Part shown: piece by piece, positions 18,747 through 28,039 of the stretch | Layout of the letters: the number at the start of each line of letters is the position of its first letter | Numbering within the stretch: the stretch's first letter is position 1 | Assembly (NCBI RefSeq): GCF_003390325.1 | Contig: NZ_QUOK01000011.1 | Location: 1-64,000 of the forward strand | DNA from: Rhodohalobacter sp. SW132 | GTDB lineage: Bacteria > Bacteroidota > Rhodothermia > Balneolales > Balneolaceae | DNA length: 64,000 bases | Reading direction: 5' to 3' | The notes under the pieces: model-generated | What the model saw: only the letters and a program-made list of their open reading frames with translations | Told to the model about the DNA's origin: nothing | Database searches by the model: none | Program-made: the position numbers and the translations under genes

Positions 18747-19209
18747 CTATAGTTTAAAAAATTTCCGGGCTTAATCCATCTTAATAAAAAATGATGAACG
18801 GCACCATCTTGTAATATTGGGCGTACCCGACTTGAGATTGAGAATCTAAACGCTTAGCACTTTATCCGAATATGAATAGAATGTCTTTCAGTAAATATAA
18901 TACTAAGAAGCATTGCAAAAGTTAAAATACGCTGGTAACTGTCCCCTTGTCCTGGTATGGTCAAGGTATTTGTTGTGGGTTACTTAAGAAATGAGAAAAC
19001 AGCGTCGAAAACATAAGTCCTCTCAAAACGCTCACATACCCGGAATAGGAGTCTTCGGAAGTAGTTTTAAATGCGGAAAGGGAATTATCAGATTTATAAT
19101 CATTAGAATTTTCTAACAAAATATTTTTTATTCTTATTTTTCATAGGAAATCTAAAAAACTGCTCATAGGTAAACCACATTACGATAGATAAAGCTTTAG
19201 CCAAAGAAA
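18747..19209. other. Intergenic region, 463 nt, divergent promoters
   Basis: Separates the barrel gene (minus) from the hybrid kinase gene (plus), so it must hold two divergent promoters. AT-rich; an A/T tract at about 19117-19142 precedes the kinase gene. I found no convincing operator, small ORF or RNA. A weak CCTTG...CAAGG inverted repeat near 18946-18967 is probably chance. Confidence 0.5.
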
Positions 19210-20979
19210 ATGATGGGAGAAAAAAGACGAATACTGGTAGTGGATGATAATGAAGCGATTCACAAAGATATTGAATCAATTCTGAAAAGCACTGCATCTT
19301 CAAGTGATAGTGAGCTTGAGAATTTTGAAGATGAATTGTTTGGGGAAGAATATTCAGCTGAAAAATCTGATGCAGTACTGGTAGATTACGATATAGATCA
19401 TGCGTACCAGGGTGAAGAAGCTGTGGAGATGGTGGAGAGAGCGAACAAGAGTAATGATCCCTACTCATTAATATTCATGGATGTTCGGATGCCTCCCGGT
19501 ATTGATGGTATACAGGCCATTCAGAAAACCTGGAAAAATAATCCAAATGTTGAGGTGGTTATCTGTACAGCATACTCCGACTATTCATGGGAACATATCC
19601 TTGAAAATCTTGGCACGTCTGATAAACTCCTGTTTATGCGAAAGCCATTTGATACCACTGCATTAAAACAAACGGCACTTACACTTACTACGAAGTGGAA
19701 ACTCCAGCAAGAAACAATCTATTACACTGAGAATCTTGAGAAAGAGGTGGAAAACAGAACAAAAGAACTGAAAGAGCTTCTGTCTTCCTATAAAAAGATG
19801 AAGGAGAAAGCTGAAAAAGCTACAGCTGCAAAAAGTGAGTTTCTGGCAAAAATGAGCCATGAAATCCGCACCCCCATGAACGGAATCATCGCTATGAATG
19901 AATTCCTTCTGGATACAGAACTTTCAGAGGAACAGGAAGAGTATTGCAAACTGGTTGAACAGTGTGCTCAAACTCTTCTGCAAAGCATTAATGACATCCT
20001 GGACTTTTCAAAGATTGAAGCCAAGATGATGGATTTTGAAGAGATCCCGCTGGATTTATCAAATTTGGTTAAAGGATCCGTTAAAATGATCTCTGCATCT
20101 GCCAGGGAAAAACCAATTGAGATCAGTTACAGATTGTCTGAAAAAATCCCTGGTGATCTTTTTGGGGATCCAACAAGAATCCAGCAGATTTTACTTAATT
20201 ATGGCAATAATGCGGTTAAGTTCACGGAAAAAGGGAGTGTACGCTTTGACGTAGAATTGATTGAGGAGAACGCAACGGAAGTACTCCTCAAGTTTTCAGT
20301 CACAGATACCGGAAAGGGAATTGCAGAAGATATAATTCATACCCTTTTTAAACCATTTTCTCAGGGTGATAATTCAACGACCCGGAAATATGGCGGCACT
20401 GGTTTAGGACTCGTAATCTGCAAACAACTTGCTGAACTGATGAACGGTGAAGTAGGTGTGCATAGCACAGAAGGAAAAGGATCTGAGTTCTGGTTTACAC
20501 TTACTTTGAAAAAGAAGCCTCAGGAGAGTGAAACCAATCAAAAAACAACACCAGCCAGTACAAAAACAGATCAAACAGAAACAATTAGCAGAAAGATTCT
20601 GGTGGCTGAAGATAATCCGGTGAACCAGGTGGTTACCAGACGGATGCTCGAATCTGAAGGCTATACCGTACATCTTGTGGAAAATGGGGATGAGGTTCTT
20701 GATGCACTTAAAGAGAACCAATTTGATCTCATTTTGATGGATTTACAGATGCCCGGTATGGACGGCCTTGAAGCCACAAAAATCATTCGTAAACAAGAGA
20801 GTCAGACAGGAAAACAGATCCCAATTATCGCATTAACTGCAAGTACTTTAAAGGAAGACAAAAATAAATGCCTCCAGGTTGGCATGGACGATTTTCTCAT
20901 AAAACCCATAAAAAAAGAGAAACTAAAAACGATTCTTGAACGGTGGTTTAAAAAACTTACCGCTCACGAAATCAACTGA
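19210..20979 (+). CDS. Hybrid histidine kinase, REC-HisKA-HATPase-REC
   Basis: 589 residues, soluble (no TM segment or signal peptide). N-terminal receiver with Asp91 in LIFMDVRMP and an acidic insertion between its first two strands; coiled coil (about 165-205); HisKA with His217 in [12 protein letters not shown]; HATPase_c with N box ([11 protein letters not shown]), DTGKG and GGTGLGL; then a C-terminal receiver with Asp511 in [10 protein letters not shown]. It has no DNA-binding output, so it probably works in a phosphorelay with other proteins. The propeller kinase starts 27 nt downstream and is the obvious partner. Confidence 0.92.
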   Translation: MMGEKRRILVVDDNEAIHKDIESILKSTASSSDSELENFEDELFGEEYSAEKSDAVLVDYDIDHAYQGEEAVEMVERANKSNDPYSLIFMDVRMPPGIDGIQAIQKTWKNNPNVEVVICTAYSDYSWEHILENLGTSDKLLFMRKPFDTTALKQTALTLTTKWKLQQETIYYTENLEKEVENRTKELKELLSSYKKMKEKAEKATAAKSEFLAKMSHEIRTPMNGIIAMNEFLLDTELSEEQEEYCKLVEQCAQTLLQSINDILDFSKIEAKMMDFEEIPLDLSNLVKGSVKMISASAREKPIEISYRLSEKIPGDLFGDPTRIQQILLNYGNNAVKFTEKGSVRFDVELIEENATEVLLKFSVTDTGKGIAEDIIHTLFKPFSQGDNSTTRKYGGTGLGLVICKQLAELMNGEVGVHSTEGKGSEFWFTLTLKKKPQESETNQKTTPASTKTDQTETISRKILVAEDNPVNQVVTRRMLESEGYTVHLVENGDEVLDALKENQFDLILMDLQMPGMDGLEATKIIRKQESQTGKQIPIIALTASTLKEDKNKCLQVGMDDFLIKPIKKEKLKTILERWFKKLTAHEIN

Positions 20980-21006
20980 CCGCAATAAACCGTTTACACA
21001 AATCTA

Positions 21007-24000
21007 ATGAGATCAACTTTCTGCCTGTTTCTCTTTTTAAACATTTGGGCACTGAGCGGTTTTTCTCAGTCACCCGGCCAGCTGAAATTAGACCATCTGA
21101 CAATCGAAGATGGGCTCTCCCAAAGCTCAGGACTGGCAATTCTGCAGGACAGATACGGTTATATGTGGTTTGGTACTCTGAACGGCCTGAATAAATTTAA
21201 TGGATACGATTTCACCATTTATGAGTACGATGCTGCTGACTCAACATCACTCACCAGCAGTCATATCAGTTATCTCTTTGAAGACTCCAGAGGCAATCTT
21301 TGGATCGGGACAACCGGAGCCGGAATTAATCTTTATAACAGGAAAAAAGATAATTTTTCTAATTACAGGACAGATTATGTAGATCATCATTTAAGTATAT
21401 CTGATAATTCCGTTTCGTCAATCATTGAAGGGCCTGGTGATAAGTTCTGGATTGGTACCAACTCCGGCCTGAATCTTTTCGACAGAGATACAGAAGAGTT
21501 CATTCACTTTTATGCAGTGGATGATCAGCCAAAAACGCTCAGCAGCAGTAATATTACGAGCCTTTTCCTGGATAGCTCCGAAACACTCTGGATCGGGACA
21601 ACGAAAGGTTTGAATTACTGGGATGATATGACCGGTACATTTGGTCATTACAAAAACGATCCATCAGACCCTTACAGCATCAGTCATAATGTTGTTTCTG
21701 CGATCTATGAAGATACATCCGGAAACTTATGGGTTGGAACAAATGAAGGAGGGCTTCACATGTTCGATCCTTCAGAAGAAAAGTTTTATAACTACAGGTA
21801 TGATGAGGATGATCCGTACAGCATCAGCGGAAATTCCATCCTCACCATTCTTGAAGACAGCAGGGACGTTCTGTGGATCGGAACAGAGAACCAGGGGTTG
21901 AATGTATTCGATCGCGAAGAGCAGATCTTTCACCGGTATAAAAGTAATGTGAGCAACCCGGCCAGCCTGAAGCACAATTCGGTATATTCTCTTTACGAAA
22001 ACAGCGATAATATTCTCTGGATTGGTACTTATTCGGGTGGTATCTCATCTATGAACCGGAAATTTTCAAAATTTGAACACTATAAACACGATCCGTTTGA
22101 TCCCAAACCCCTGAGCAACAATAATGTAACTTCCTTTCTTGAAACCAGCGGTGGGATCTTTCTGGTTGGCACCGACGGGGGCGGACTAAACCTGTTCGAC
22201 AGGGAAAGTCATGAGTTTACGCTCTACACCCACGAGCCGGATAACCCTTCCACTCTTTCAAGTGATGTAATCCTTGCGCTGCATCAGGACAGAAATGGAA
22301 AAATTTGGATTGGATATTACAATGGAGGGGTCTCTGTGTTTGATCCATCAGACGGCAGCTTTGAACATTACCGCCATGACCCTGAGGATTCTGATGGCCT
22401 TCGAAACGACCACGTCTTTGTGATACACGAAGGAAATGACGGGGAGTTATGGTTTGGCACAAATGGTGGTGGTGTTCATCAGCTTGATCCGGAAACTGGT
22501 AATTTTACCCTTATCGCAACTGAAACGGACGGATCAACTGTGATAAGAGATCTTCTTGAAGATTCCTATGGTTATCTTTGGATTGGAAGCTATGGCGGCG
22601 GATTGATACAGGTTGATAAAAATACCGGCTCAATTATTAATCAATATATTGAAAGAACGAATGGCTTAACAAGTAATGTGATTCTTACAATTCATGAAGA
22701 CCAAGAGCGAAACCTGTGGATTGGATCCCATGAAGGAGGACTTCACCTGTTTCACAGGGAAAGCGAAACCTTTACGACTTATTCTGTTAATGAAGGTCTG
22801 CCCAGCGCCGTGGTGCGGGGAATTCTGGAGGATGAAAATGGTAATTTATGGTTAAGTACAGGGGGCGGGCTGTCTATGTTTAATCCATCTACAAAAACGT
22901 TCTCTAATTATAATATTGAACATGGAACTCAAAGCAACGAATTTAACCCTCTTTCATATTATAAAGACCGTGACGGATTTATGTACTTTGGGGGGATTAA
23001 CGGTTTTAATCGCTTTCATCCTAAGCGAGTCGCTATTGAAGAAGCCGTTCCGCCTGTAGTGCTTACCGATTTTAAAGTATTTAACCAGTCTTTACGGATT
23101 GATGAGGATTCTCCACTAAAAAATCATATCAGTCAGACAGAAGAAATTGAGCTCCCATATACGGCAAGTGTACTAACTATTGACTATGTAGCACTCAATT
23201 TCAACAAGAACAAGGGGGATGAATTCGCTTATATCCTTGAAGGTTTCGACAATGACTGGAACTATGTTGGAACACGAAGATCTGCTACATATACCAACCT
23301 GAATCCGGGTACATATACATTCCGGGTTAAAGCAGCAAATAGTTATGGGGTCTGGTCCGACTCTGAAACATTTCTGACCATGACTATAACTCCCCCTTTT
23401 TGGAAAACGGCCTGGTTTTACTTGCTTCTGGTATTCTTCATTACCGGAGTTATCGCATCCGCCCTTCAATGGCGTTTAGCCAGTATCACAAAACAAAATC
23501 AACGTCTTGAGAGAGAAGTCAAAAAGCAAACAGCCGATCTGTGTGATAAAAATAAAGAGCTGGAGAAAACTCTGACCGAACTTAAAGCCGCCCGCAGTGA
23601 GCTGGTTGACAGAGCACATAAGGCCGGTATGGCAGATCTGGCTACAAATGTGCTTCATAATGTTGGGAATATTCTTAACAGTGTAAATGTATCGGTTTCA
23701 TTGATTGAAGAAATCATTAAAAGATCAAAACTCAAAGGGTTTAACCAGGCAAATAAACTTTTAAAGGAAAACCTGGACGATCTTGAAAATTTCATCTTAA
23801 ATGATCCAAAGGGGAAAAAGTTACTACACTACATAAGTAAACTGGAAGAACCACTGAACAGAGAACAAGAGGAGCTTGCTGAACAAACAGATCGCTTAAA
23901 CCAGAACATGCAGCTGATGATTGATGTAGTTAATGCACAGCAATCATTTTCACACGCTGCAAAGGTTACAGAAGTGATACAAGTTGAAAAGCTTATTGAA

Positions 24001-24483
24001 GACACCCTTCTGCTTCAAACAGCCACTATTGAACGTCATGGTCTTGATCTTGTAACCGACTACCAGGCAGTTTCTGAGATTGAAATAGAAAAATCAAAAG
24101 TCGTTCATATACTGGTAAATTTGTTTAAAAATGCGAAAGAAGCAATGTCTGGTCTTGGGCCGAATGAGAAAAAGCTTTCTCTAAAAACGTTCCAGGATGA
24201 TAACTATGTATATCTCTCTGTTATTGATAACGGATGTGGAATTTCAAAAGAGAATTTGAAAAAAATCTTTAACCACGGTTTTACGACCAAAAGTTACGGA
24301 CATGGATTTGGCCTCCATAGTTGTGCCAACTATATGAAGGAGCTGAAAGGTGAGATCAGAGTTGAAAGTGATGGTCCCGGTAAGGGTACAGCTGTTACGC
24401 TTTGCTTTCCACGTAAACACCCAAAAAATGAATTTTCAACGTTCTCCCGAACGCAAAATGCAGCTAAAATAGCAGAGCCCTAA
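21007..24483 (+). CDS. Two-component regulator propeller sensor histidine kinase
   Basis: 1158 residues. A signal peptide (about 1-20, ending GFSQ) is followed by about 14 Reg_prop repeats (LWIGT/LWVGT motifs every 40-45 residues) forming two periplasmic beta-propellers (about 25-680). Then come a Y_Y_Y domain (about 720-795), one TM helix (about 798-822), a coiled coil and a divergent HisKA with His884 in NVLHNVGNILNSV, ending in HATPase_c with DNGCGIS and HGFGLHS. Unlike Bacteroides hybrid systems it lacks REC and AraC output domains. It probably senses an extracellular glycan or fragment and signals through the preceding REC-HK-REC protein. Confidence 0.92.
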   Translation: MRSTFCLFLFLNIWALSGFSQSPGQLKLDHLTIEDGLSQSSGLAILQDRYGYMWFGTLNGLNKFNGYDFTIYEYDAADSTSLTSSHISYLFEDSRGNLWIGTTGAGINLYNRKKDNFSNYRTDYVDHHLSISDNSVSSIIEGPGDKFWIGTNSGLNLFDRDTEEFIHFYAVDDQPKTLSSSNITSLFLDSSETLWIGTTKGLNYWDDMTGTFGHYKNDPSDPYSISHNVVSAIYEDTSGNLWVGTNEGGLHMFDPSEEKFYNYRYDEDDPYSISGNSILTILEDSRDVLWIGTENQGLNVFDREEQIFHRYKSNVSNPASLKHNSVYSLYENSDNILWIGTYSGGISSMNRKFSKFEHYKHDPFDPKPLSNNNVTSFLETSGGIFLVGTDGGGLNLFDRESHEFTLYTHEPDNPSTLSSDVILALHQDRNGKIWIGYYNGGVSVFDPSDGSFEHYRHDPEDSDGLRNDHVFVIHEGNDGELWFGTNGGGVHQLDPETGNFTLIATETDGSTVIRDLLEDSYGYLWIGSYGGGLIQVDKNTGSIINQYIERTNGLTSNVILTIHEDQERNLWIGSHEGGLHLFHRESETFTTYSVNEGLPSAVVRGILEDENGNLWLSTGGGLSMFNPSTKTFSNYNIEHGTQSNEFNPLSYYKDRDGFMYFGGINGFNRFHPKRVAIEEAVPPVVLTDFKVFNQSLRIDEDSPLKNHISQTEEIELPYTASVLTIDYVALNFNKNKGDEFAYILEGFDNDWNYVGTRRSATYTNLNPGTYTFRVKAANSYGVWSDSETFLTMTITPPFWKTAWFYLLLVFFITGVIASALQWRLASITKQNQRLEREVKKQTADLCDKNKELEKTLTELKAARSELVDRAHKAGMADLATNVLHNVGNILNSVNVSVSLIEEIIKRSKLKGFNQANKLLKENLDDLENFILNDPKGKKLLHYISKLEEPLNREQEELAEQTDRLNQNMQLMIDVVNAQQSFSHAAKVTEVIQVEKLIEDTLLLQTATIERHGLDLVTDYQAVSEIEIEKSKVVHILVNLFKNAKEAMSGLGPNEKKLSLKTFQDDNYVYLSVIDNGCGISKENLKKIFNHGFTTKSYGHGFGLHSCANYMKELKGEIRVESDGPGKGTAVTLCFPRKHPKNEFSTFSRTQNAAKIAEP

Positions 24484-24499
24484 AATGAATAGCTGTATT

Positions 24500-24631
24500 T
24501 CTCCACAAACTGCTTCATTTCACTGAACGCTTCAGATACGTGATGTAAACGCTCTCTCTTTTGATTTCTATCAGGCTCGCAAATTCAGCATTTAAGATTC
24601 CACCCGTATTAATTCAGGTAAAATACCTCTA
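24500..24631 (-). pseudogene. Decayed copy of an ECF sigma factor 3' end
   Basis: This stretch aligns over about 130 nt with the last codons of the intact sigma-factor gene (25779-25907), at roughly 80-85% identity by eye. The block CGCTTCAGATACGTGAT is identical in both. The copy carries single-base indels (for example GTGATGTAA against GTGATTGTA) that destroy the frame, and it has no upstream part. It encoded sigma region 4. It is either a partial duplication of 25775-26350 or the remnant of a close paralogue. It sits immediately past the propeller kinase stop. Confidence 0.75.
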
Positions 24632-24731
24632 AAATCTGAGTTTGATTAATAATCTTTTGAATTAGCCATGAAGAAGTCTCCCCTAACGAGGGGCCTTGAA
24701 GTAGTTTGTTTATAATACTTCAGTTTAACTT

Positions 24732-25648
24732 CTAATCTGCTGGTTTCAGGCGATGCACTCTGAAATCTGAATAACGGTGATGGGTGTTCACCAATCGAAA
24801 CCCAAACCAGCCTTCACTGTATGAAGGAAACAGATCTTCCGTATATTCTGCAGTTTTTTCACCGCCATCCGAAGTTGATAGTGTAATTGTATCGCCTTCA
24901 CGTATTTCATAAAATATCCGCCCATCTACAATATACTGGATCACGTCCTGGTAGACGACAAGCTGAACCGTATGCGTTTTGTCAGGCTGAATCAAAAAGT
25001 CTTCGAGGCCATCCCGTTCCGACAGTGAAATATGTTCTATGGGTTCGCCTTCGGTAGATGTTCGCGGATATCTGCGAAACCGGGTGGTGGTATTATCCCG
25101 GCCTCCCATACTGGCATAATACCCTTGCTGTTTATGATAGGAATCGAATGCGCCTGTATAGTCATTCTCGTCAAAGATACCATCTGGGATTTCCGGATCT
25201 GATGCGTGCCAGAAAGTGTTGATATCCCGTACAACGACGCCGCCCGGTTGAACATTCTCCGATAGAGCTTTTACTTTAAATGTAATTGCCACGGGCCCGC
25301 TAAATTTATTTTGGTTCCAGATTGTTGCACCTCGCGCCGGCATGAATACGTCCATTGCTCCACCGTCAAAATTTACAGCCGGATCCACTTCAACATCAGA
25401 ATCCTGGATTTGTATAATCCAGTCATCTTCGTTTTCAAATGTATTGCTATAGATTTCTTCACCAATCTCAAAAAGCCCTCACCATACCCGGTGATGACCG
25501 GATCTGAATTTTCTTCAGCCATTTCGGAATCATTATCTGAGTTTATTACAATCTCTGATCCGCTTATTCCGGCACAAACTATAAAGAAACCGCTCAGGAT
25601 CCATTTATTGAAAATAGCTTTCATAATAGTTATAACTGATATTTTCAT
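24732..25648 (-). pseudogene. Frameshifted exported DUF6250-domain protein
   Basis: Two overlapping frames together make one protein. The 5' part (25648-25470; the true start may be the ATG at 25624) encodes a signal sequence and a short acidic linker ending GYGEGF. The 3' part encodes about 245 residues with DUF6250 features: GGVVVRDINTFW, GGRDNTTTRFRRY, IQYIVDGRIFY and GWFGFRLVNTHHRYSDFRV. The frames join if one base is added to the A5 tract at 25470-25474 (T5 in the coding strand), restoring FFEIGEEIYSN. DUF6250 proteins are beta-sandwich domains seen near glycan-degradation genes. It is either an assembly or sequencing indel or a genuine recent mutation. Confidence 0.75.
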
Positions 25649-25701
25649 ATCATAATCACCCTTATCTTTTGAGATTACTGCTTAAAAAAATCACGTTTAG
25701 T

Positions 25702-25730
25702 TTGGAAAGGCTTTGCGAAACCGAAGATTT
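25702..25730. repeat. Short dispersed intergenic motif, copy 1
   Basis: TTGGAAAGGCTTTGCGAAACC plus GAAGATTT closely resembles 54647-54676 (TTAGAAAGGTCTTTGC, AAAACCAGAAATTT). Both copies lie in non-coding DNA beside minus-strand starts or stops. The core is near-palindromic. Confidence 0.35.
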
Positions 25731-25774
25731 ACAATCAATCTAAGTTCGAGTCTGAAATTGAGTAAAAAAAGGCA

Positions 25775-26350
25775 TTATTCCACAAACTGCTGCATTTCGC
25801 TGAGCGCTTCAGATACGTGATTGTATACGCTCTGTCTTTTAATATCCATCAGGGTCGCAATTTCAGCATTCGACATTCCATCGTAATATTTCAGGTAAAT
25901 GACCTCTCGTCCTCTTTTGCTAAGTGAATTGATCGCTACTTCAAGCTTTTGTTTAAATTCATTTTGATATTCCGATTCAATCAAAAAATCTTCCACAGTA
26001 AGACTGCTCTGCTCTCTCTCTTTTGCATATTTAAGGTTCCGGTTCTGCTGATTTCTATATTTCCGTAGATTTTTAAAAATGGTTCTCCTCATGGAGATAT
26101 ACAGGTAAGCTTTCACAGATTTGGCCTCGCTGATTGAATAATGCTTTTCCCATATAGTCAGAAAAAGCTCCTGTATGCAATCTTCCACAAAATCTTCCCG
26201 TGCGACGATTCTGTATCCGTAATTAAACAATCTGTTGTGATATGTGTGATATAGTGAAGAAAGCGCTTCTTTATCTCCTTCTAAAACATTTGACCACAGT
26301 GTGGTATCATCCATTTGCTTTACAGTATCATTACTTTTCATAAAGATCAT
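25775..26350 (-). CDS. ECF-type RNA polymerase sigma factor (FecI-like)
   Basis: 191 residues. Region 2 (about 25-95: ALSSLYHTYHNRLFNYGYRI, EDCIQELFLTIWE) and region 4 (about 132-185: LSKRGREVIYLKYYDGMSNAEIATLMDIKRQSVYNHVSEAL) are intact. It belongs to the Bacteroidetes-expanded ECF group that usually pairs with a FecR anti-sigma and a SusC/TonB receptor, but neither is present here. The only downstream neighbours are the broken DUF6250 gene and the decayed sigma fragment, so its regulon is unclear. Alternative starts lie at residue 4 and residue 13. Confidence 0.9.
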   Translation of the reverse strand: MIFMKSNDTVKQMDDTTLWSNVLEGDKEALSSLYHTYHNRLFNYGYRIVAREDFVEDCIQELFLTIWEKHYSISEAKSVKAYLYISMRRTIFKNLRKYRNQQNRNLKYAKEREQSSLTVEDFLIESEYQNEFKQKLEVAINSLSKRGREVIYLKYYDGMSNAEIATLMDIKRQSVYNHVSEALSEMQQFVE

Positions 26351-26697
26351 TTGGTTTTATGGTTTCACGGCAATTTTTCATAAAAAGCGCTTTTTTAAAA
26401 TTTACAAACTCAAATCCCTGGAAATATATTTGAATGTTTATCACTGACCTGAGAGGTTATTGAACATTTGTTCAGTAATGAACAATTTCTTCTACGAGTT
26501 TAATTAACCGTAATCAGAATGTCAAAAAATATTACAGACTAATGCTATTTCTTCAGTAGATTCAAAATGGAGTGGACTCTTTAAAATCAGCTTCAGTTAA
26601 AGATTCGGCTTCCGTTTCATAAACCTGAGTCATTTTGAAACTATGTAGCACCAATACCCGTTTACACACCATTATTTAATAAATAAACCTATTTTTC
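26351..26697. other. Intergenic region, 347 nt, divergent promoters
   Basis: Lies between the sigma factor (minus) and the SorC-type regulator (plus). It contains the TGAACA palindrome described separately, AT-rich stretches and no ORF. Both promoters should lie here. Confidence 0.6.
26459..26486. promoter_or_regulatory. Candidate SorC/DeoR-type operator
   Basis: A perfect inverted repeat TGAACA-TT-TGTTCA (26461-26474) is followed by a third half-site TGAACA (26479-26484). With its flanks the first half reads ATTGAACA. A palindrome plus an extra direct half-site is the arrangement reported for Bacillus subtilis DeoR, a SorC-family regulator with ATTGAACA-like half-sites. It lies 111 nt from the sigma start and about 225 nt before the regulator start, so it may serve autoregulation or repress either gene. 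Confidence 0.45.
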
Positions 26698-27672
26698 ATG
26701 GCAAGGCCTGTTGACGCTCCAAATTCACGACTACTCAGTAAGGTGAGTACTCTTTATTATGAACAGGAATTCACCCAGCAACAAATTGCGAATCGTCTCG
26801 AGCTTTCACGCCCAAAAGTTTCACGCCTTCTAAAACAGGCAAAGGACAGCGGCATTGTTCAAATCACTGTTTCCCATCCGGAGGGAGATCACGTAGGAAT
26901 GGAATCAAAACTGGAACAACTTTTCAGTCTCAATGAGGCCATTGTAGTTGATTCGGTTGGCGGCAACGGCGAGTCTTCAGATACACTTTTAAAAACTCTT
27001 TTGGGTGGAGCTGCAGCAAATCATCTGTCCCGCTCACTTTCAGACGGAGATATAATTGGTGTAACCTGGGGCACAACACTACAGGCTATGGTGGAAAAAG
27101 TTACTCCGACCGATAGTAAGGATCTTCACATTGTACAAATGCTTGGAGGATTTGGCCCCCCGGAAGCTAAGGCTCATACAATGGATATCTCACGGAGTCT
27201 CTCCCGGATATTAAATGCTGGTTTAACACTACTGCAATCGCCGGGAGTGGTTGACAGTCCTGAAATCCGGGAGGTTTTGTTAACTGACCGCAGGGTGAAA
27301 AATGCGCTGAGTCTCTTCTCAAAGGTTAATAAAGCTTATGTGGGCATCGGCGCGATCAGCACAAATCGCGTTTTAAAGAAAGAGAACAATGAGGTGTCGC
27401 ACGACATCCAGCAGGAAATCATCCATTCGGATGCCGTTGGAGACATTGGGCTTAACTTCTTTAACCGCAATGGAGAAACGGTTAACTCCGGCTTCAGTGA
27501 CCGGTTCATCGGTATGACACTCGAACAGTTAAAACAGGTTAAAACTGTGGTCGGCATTGCAGGCGGCACTGAAAAATACGACGCTATTCGCGGTGCCCTT
27601 GCCGGAGGATACATTAATGTGCTTATTACCGACCGGCATACAGCCCTCCTGCTGATTGAAGAAGCAAAGTAA
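26698..27672 (+). CDS. SorC/DeoR-type sugar-responsive transcriptional regulator
   Basis: 324 residues. N-terminal HTH (about 18-50: YYEQEFTQQQIANRLELSRPKVSRLLKQA), then the SorC sugar-phosphate-binding domain with conserved GVTWGTT, VQMLGG, the SPG block, YVGIGAI, GDIG and VVGIAGG motifs. The family binds phosphorylated sugars as effectors. It sits 367 nt upstream of the rhamnose operon on the same strand, so it is the best candidate local regulator, probably sensing rhamnulose-1-phosphate or a related intermediate (inference). A palindromic operator lies in its own upstream region. Confidence 0.92.
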   Translation: MARPVDAPNSRLLSKVSTLYYEQEFTQQQIANRLELSRPKVSRLLKQAKDSGIVQITVSHPEGDHVGMESKLEQLFSLNEAIVVDSVGGNGESSDTLLKTLLGGAAANHLSRSLSDGDIIGVTWGTTLQAMVEKVTPTDSKDLHIVQMLGGFGPPEAKAHTMDISRSLSRILNAGLTLLQSPGVVDSPEIREVLLTDRRVKNALSLFSKVNKAYVGIGAISTNRVLKKENNEVSHDIQQEIIHSDAVGDIGLNFFNRNGETVNSGFSDRFIGMTLEQLKQVKTVVGIAGGTEKYDAIRGALAGGYINVLITDRHTALLLIEEAK

Positions 27673-28039
27673 ACGAAGCTTTTTTATATACAATCCACTC
27701 TTCTAAAAAAAAGTCTATTCAAACAGTAGAACATCTAAACAGCCTACTCTTATTTGGCGAATACCCCAGGTGATTTCAAACTACCGTAATCTCGGGTAGT
27801 TGTCGGTTTAGTTTTCTATAAATCAGACTGACAAATGCTCAGGATTTCATATTATTAATGATTCATCCGATTACTTGATAATCATTATTTATATTAGACA
27901 TAGCGTTAGTTACATTACGGGGTTACAAATACATCTTTATAATTTTTTACCACTACTTTTTCATCGAACGGATCGATTTACCATTTCGCTGGAATACAGC
28001 ATTTTTTGACAGACCTTACAGATACTTCTCTGATAACAT
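27673..28039. other. Intergenic region upstream of the rhamnose operon, 367 nt
   Basis: AT-rich and non-coding. A hairpin AACTACC...GGTAGTT (27779-27801) followed by a short T-rich stretch could end the regulator transcript. The promoter of the catabolic operon must lie in the remaining about 230 nt. I did not find a second copy of the TGAACA palindrome here. Confidence 0.55.
27779..27801 (+). terminator. Hairpin after the SorC-type regulator gene
   Basis: AACTACC (27779-27785) pairs with GGTAGTT (27795-27801) across a 9-nt loop. It is followed by GTCGGTTTAGTTTTCT, a broken T tract. It lies 107 nt past the regulator stop. It could instead be an operator for the downstream operon. Confidence 0.35.

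Noticed and set aside
24680-24693. CCCCT-AACG-AGGGG hairpin as a terminator for the DUF6250 gene
   Set aside because: Only 5 bp and no T-run on the minus strand; it could be chance.
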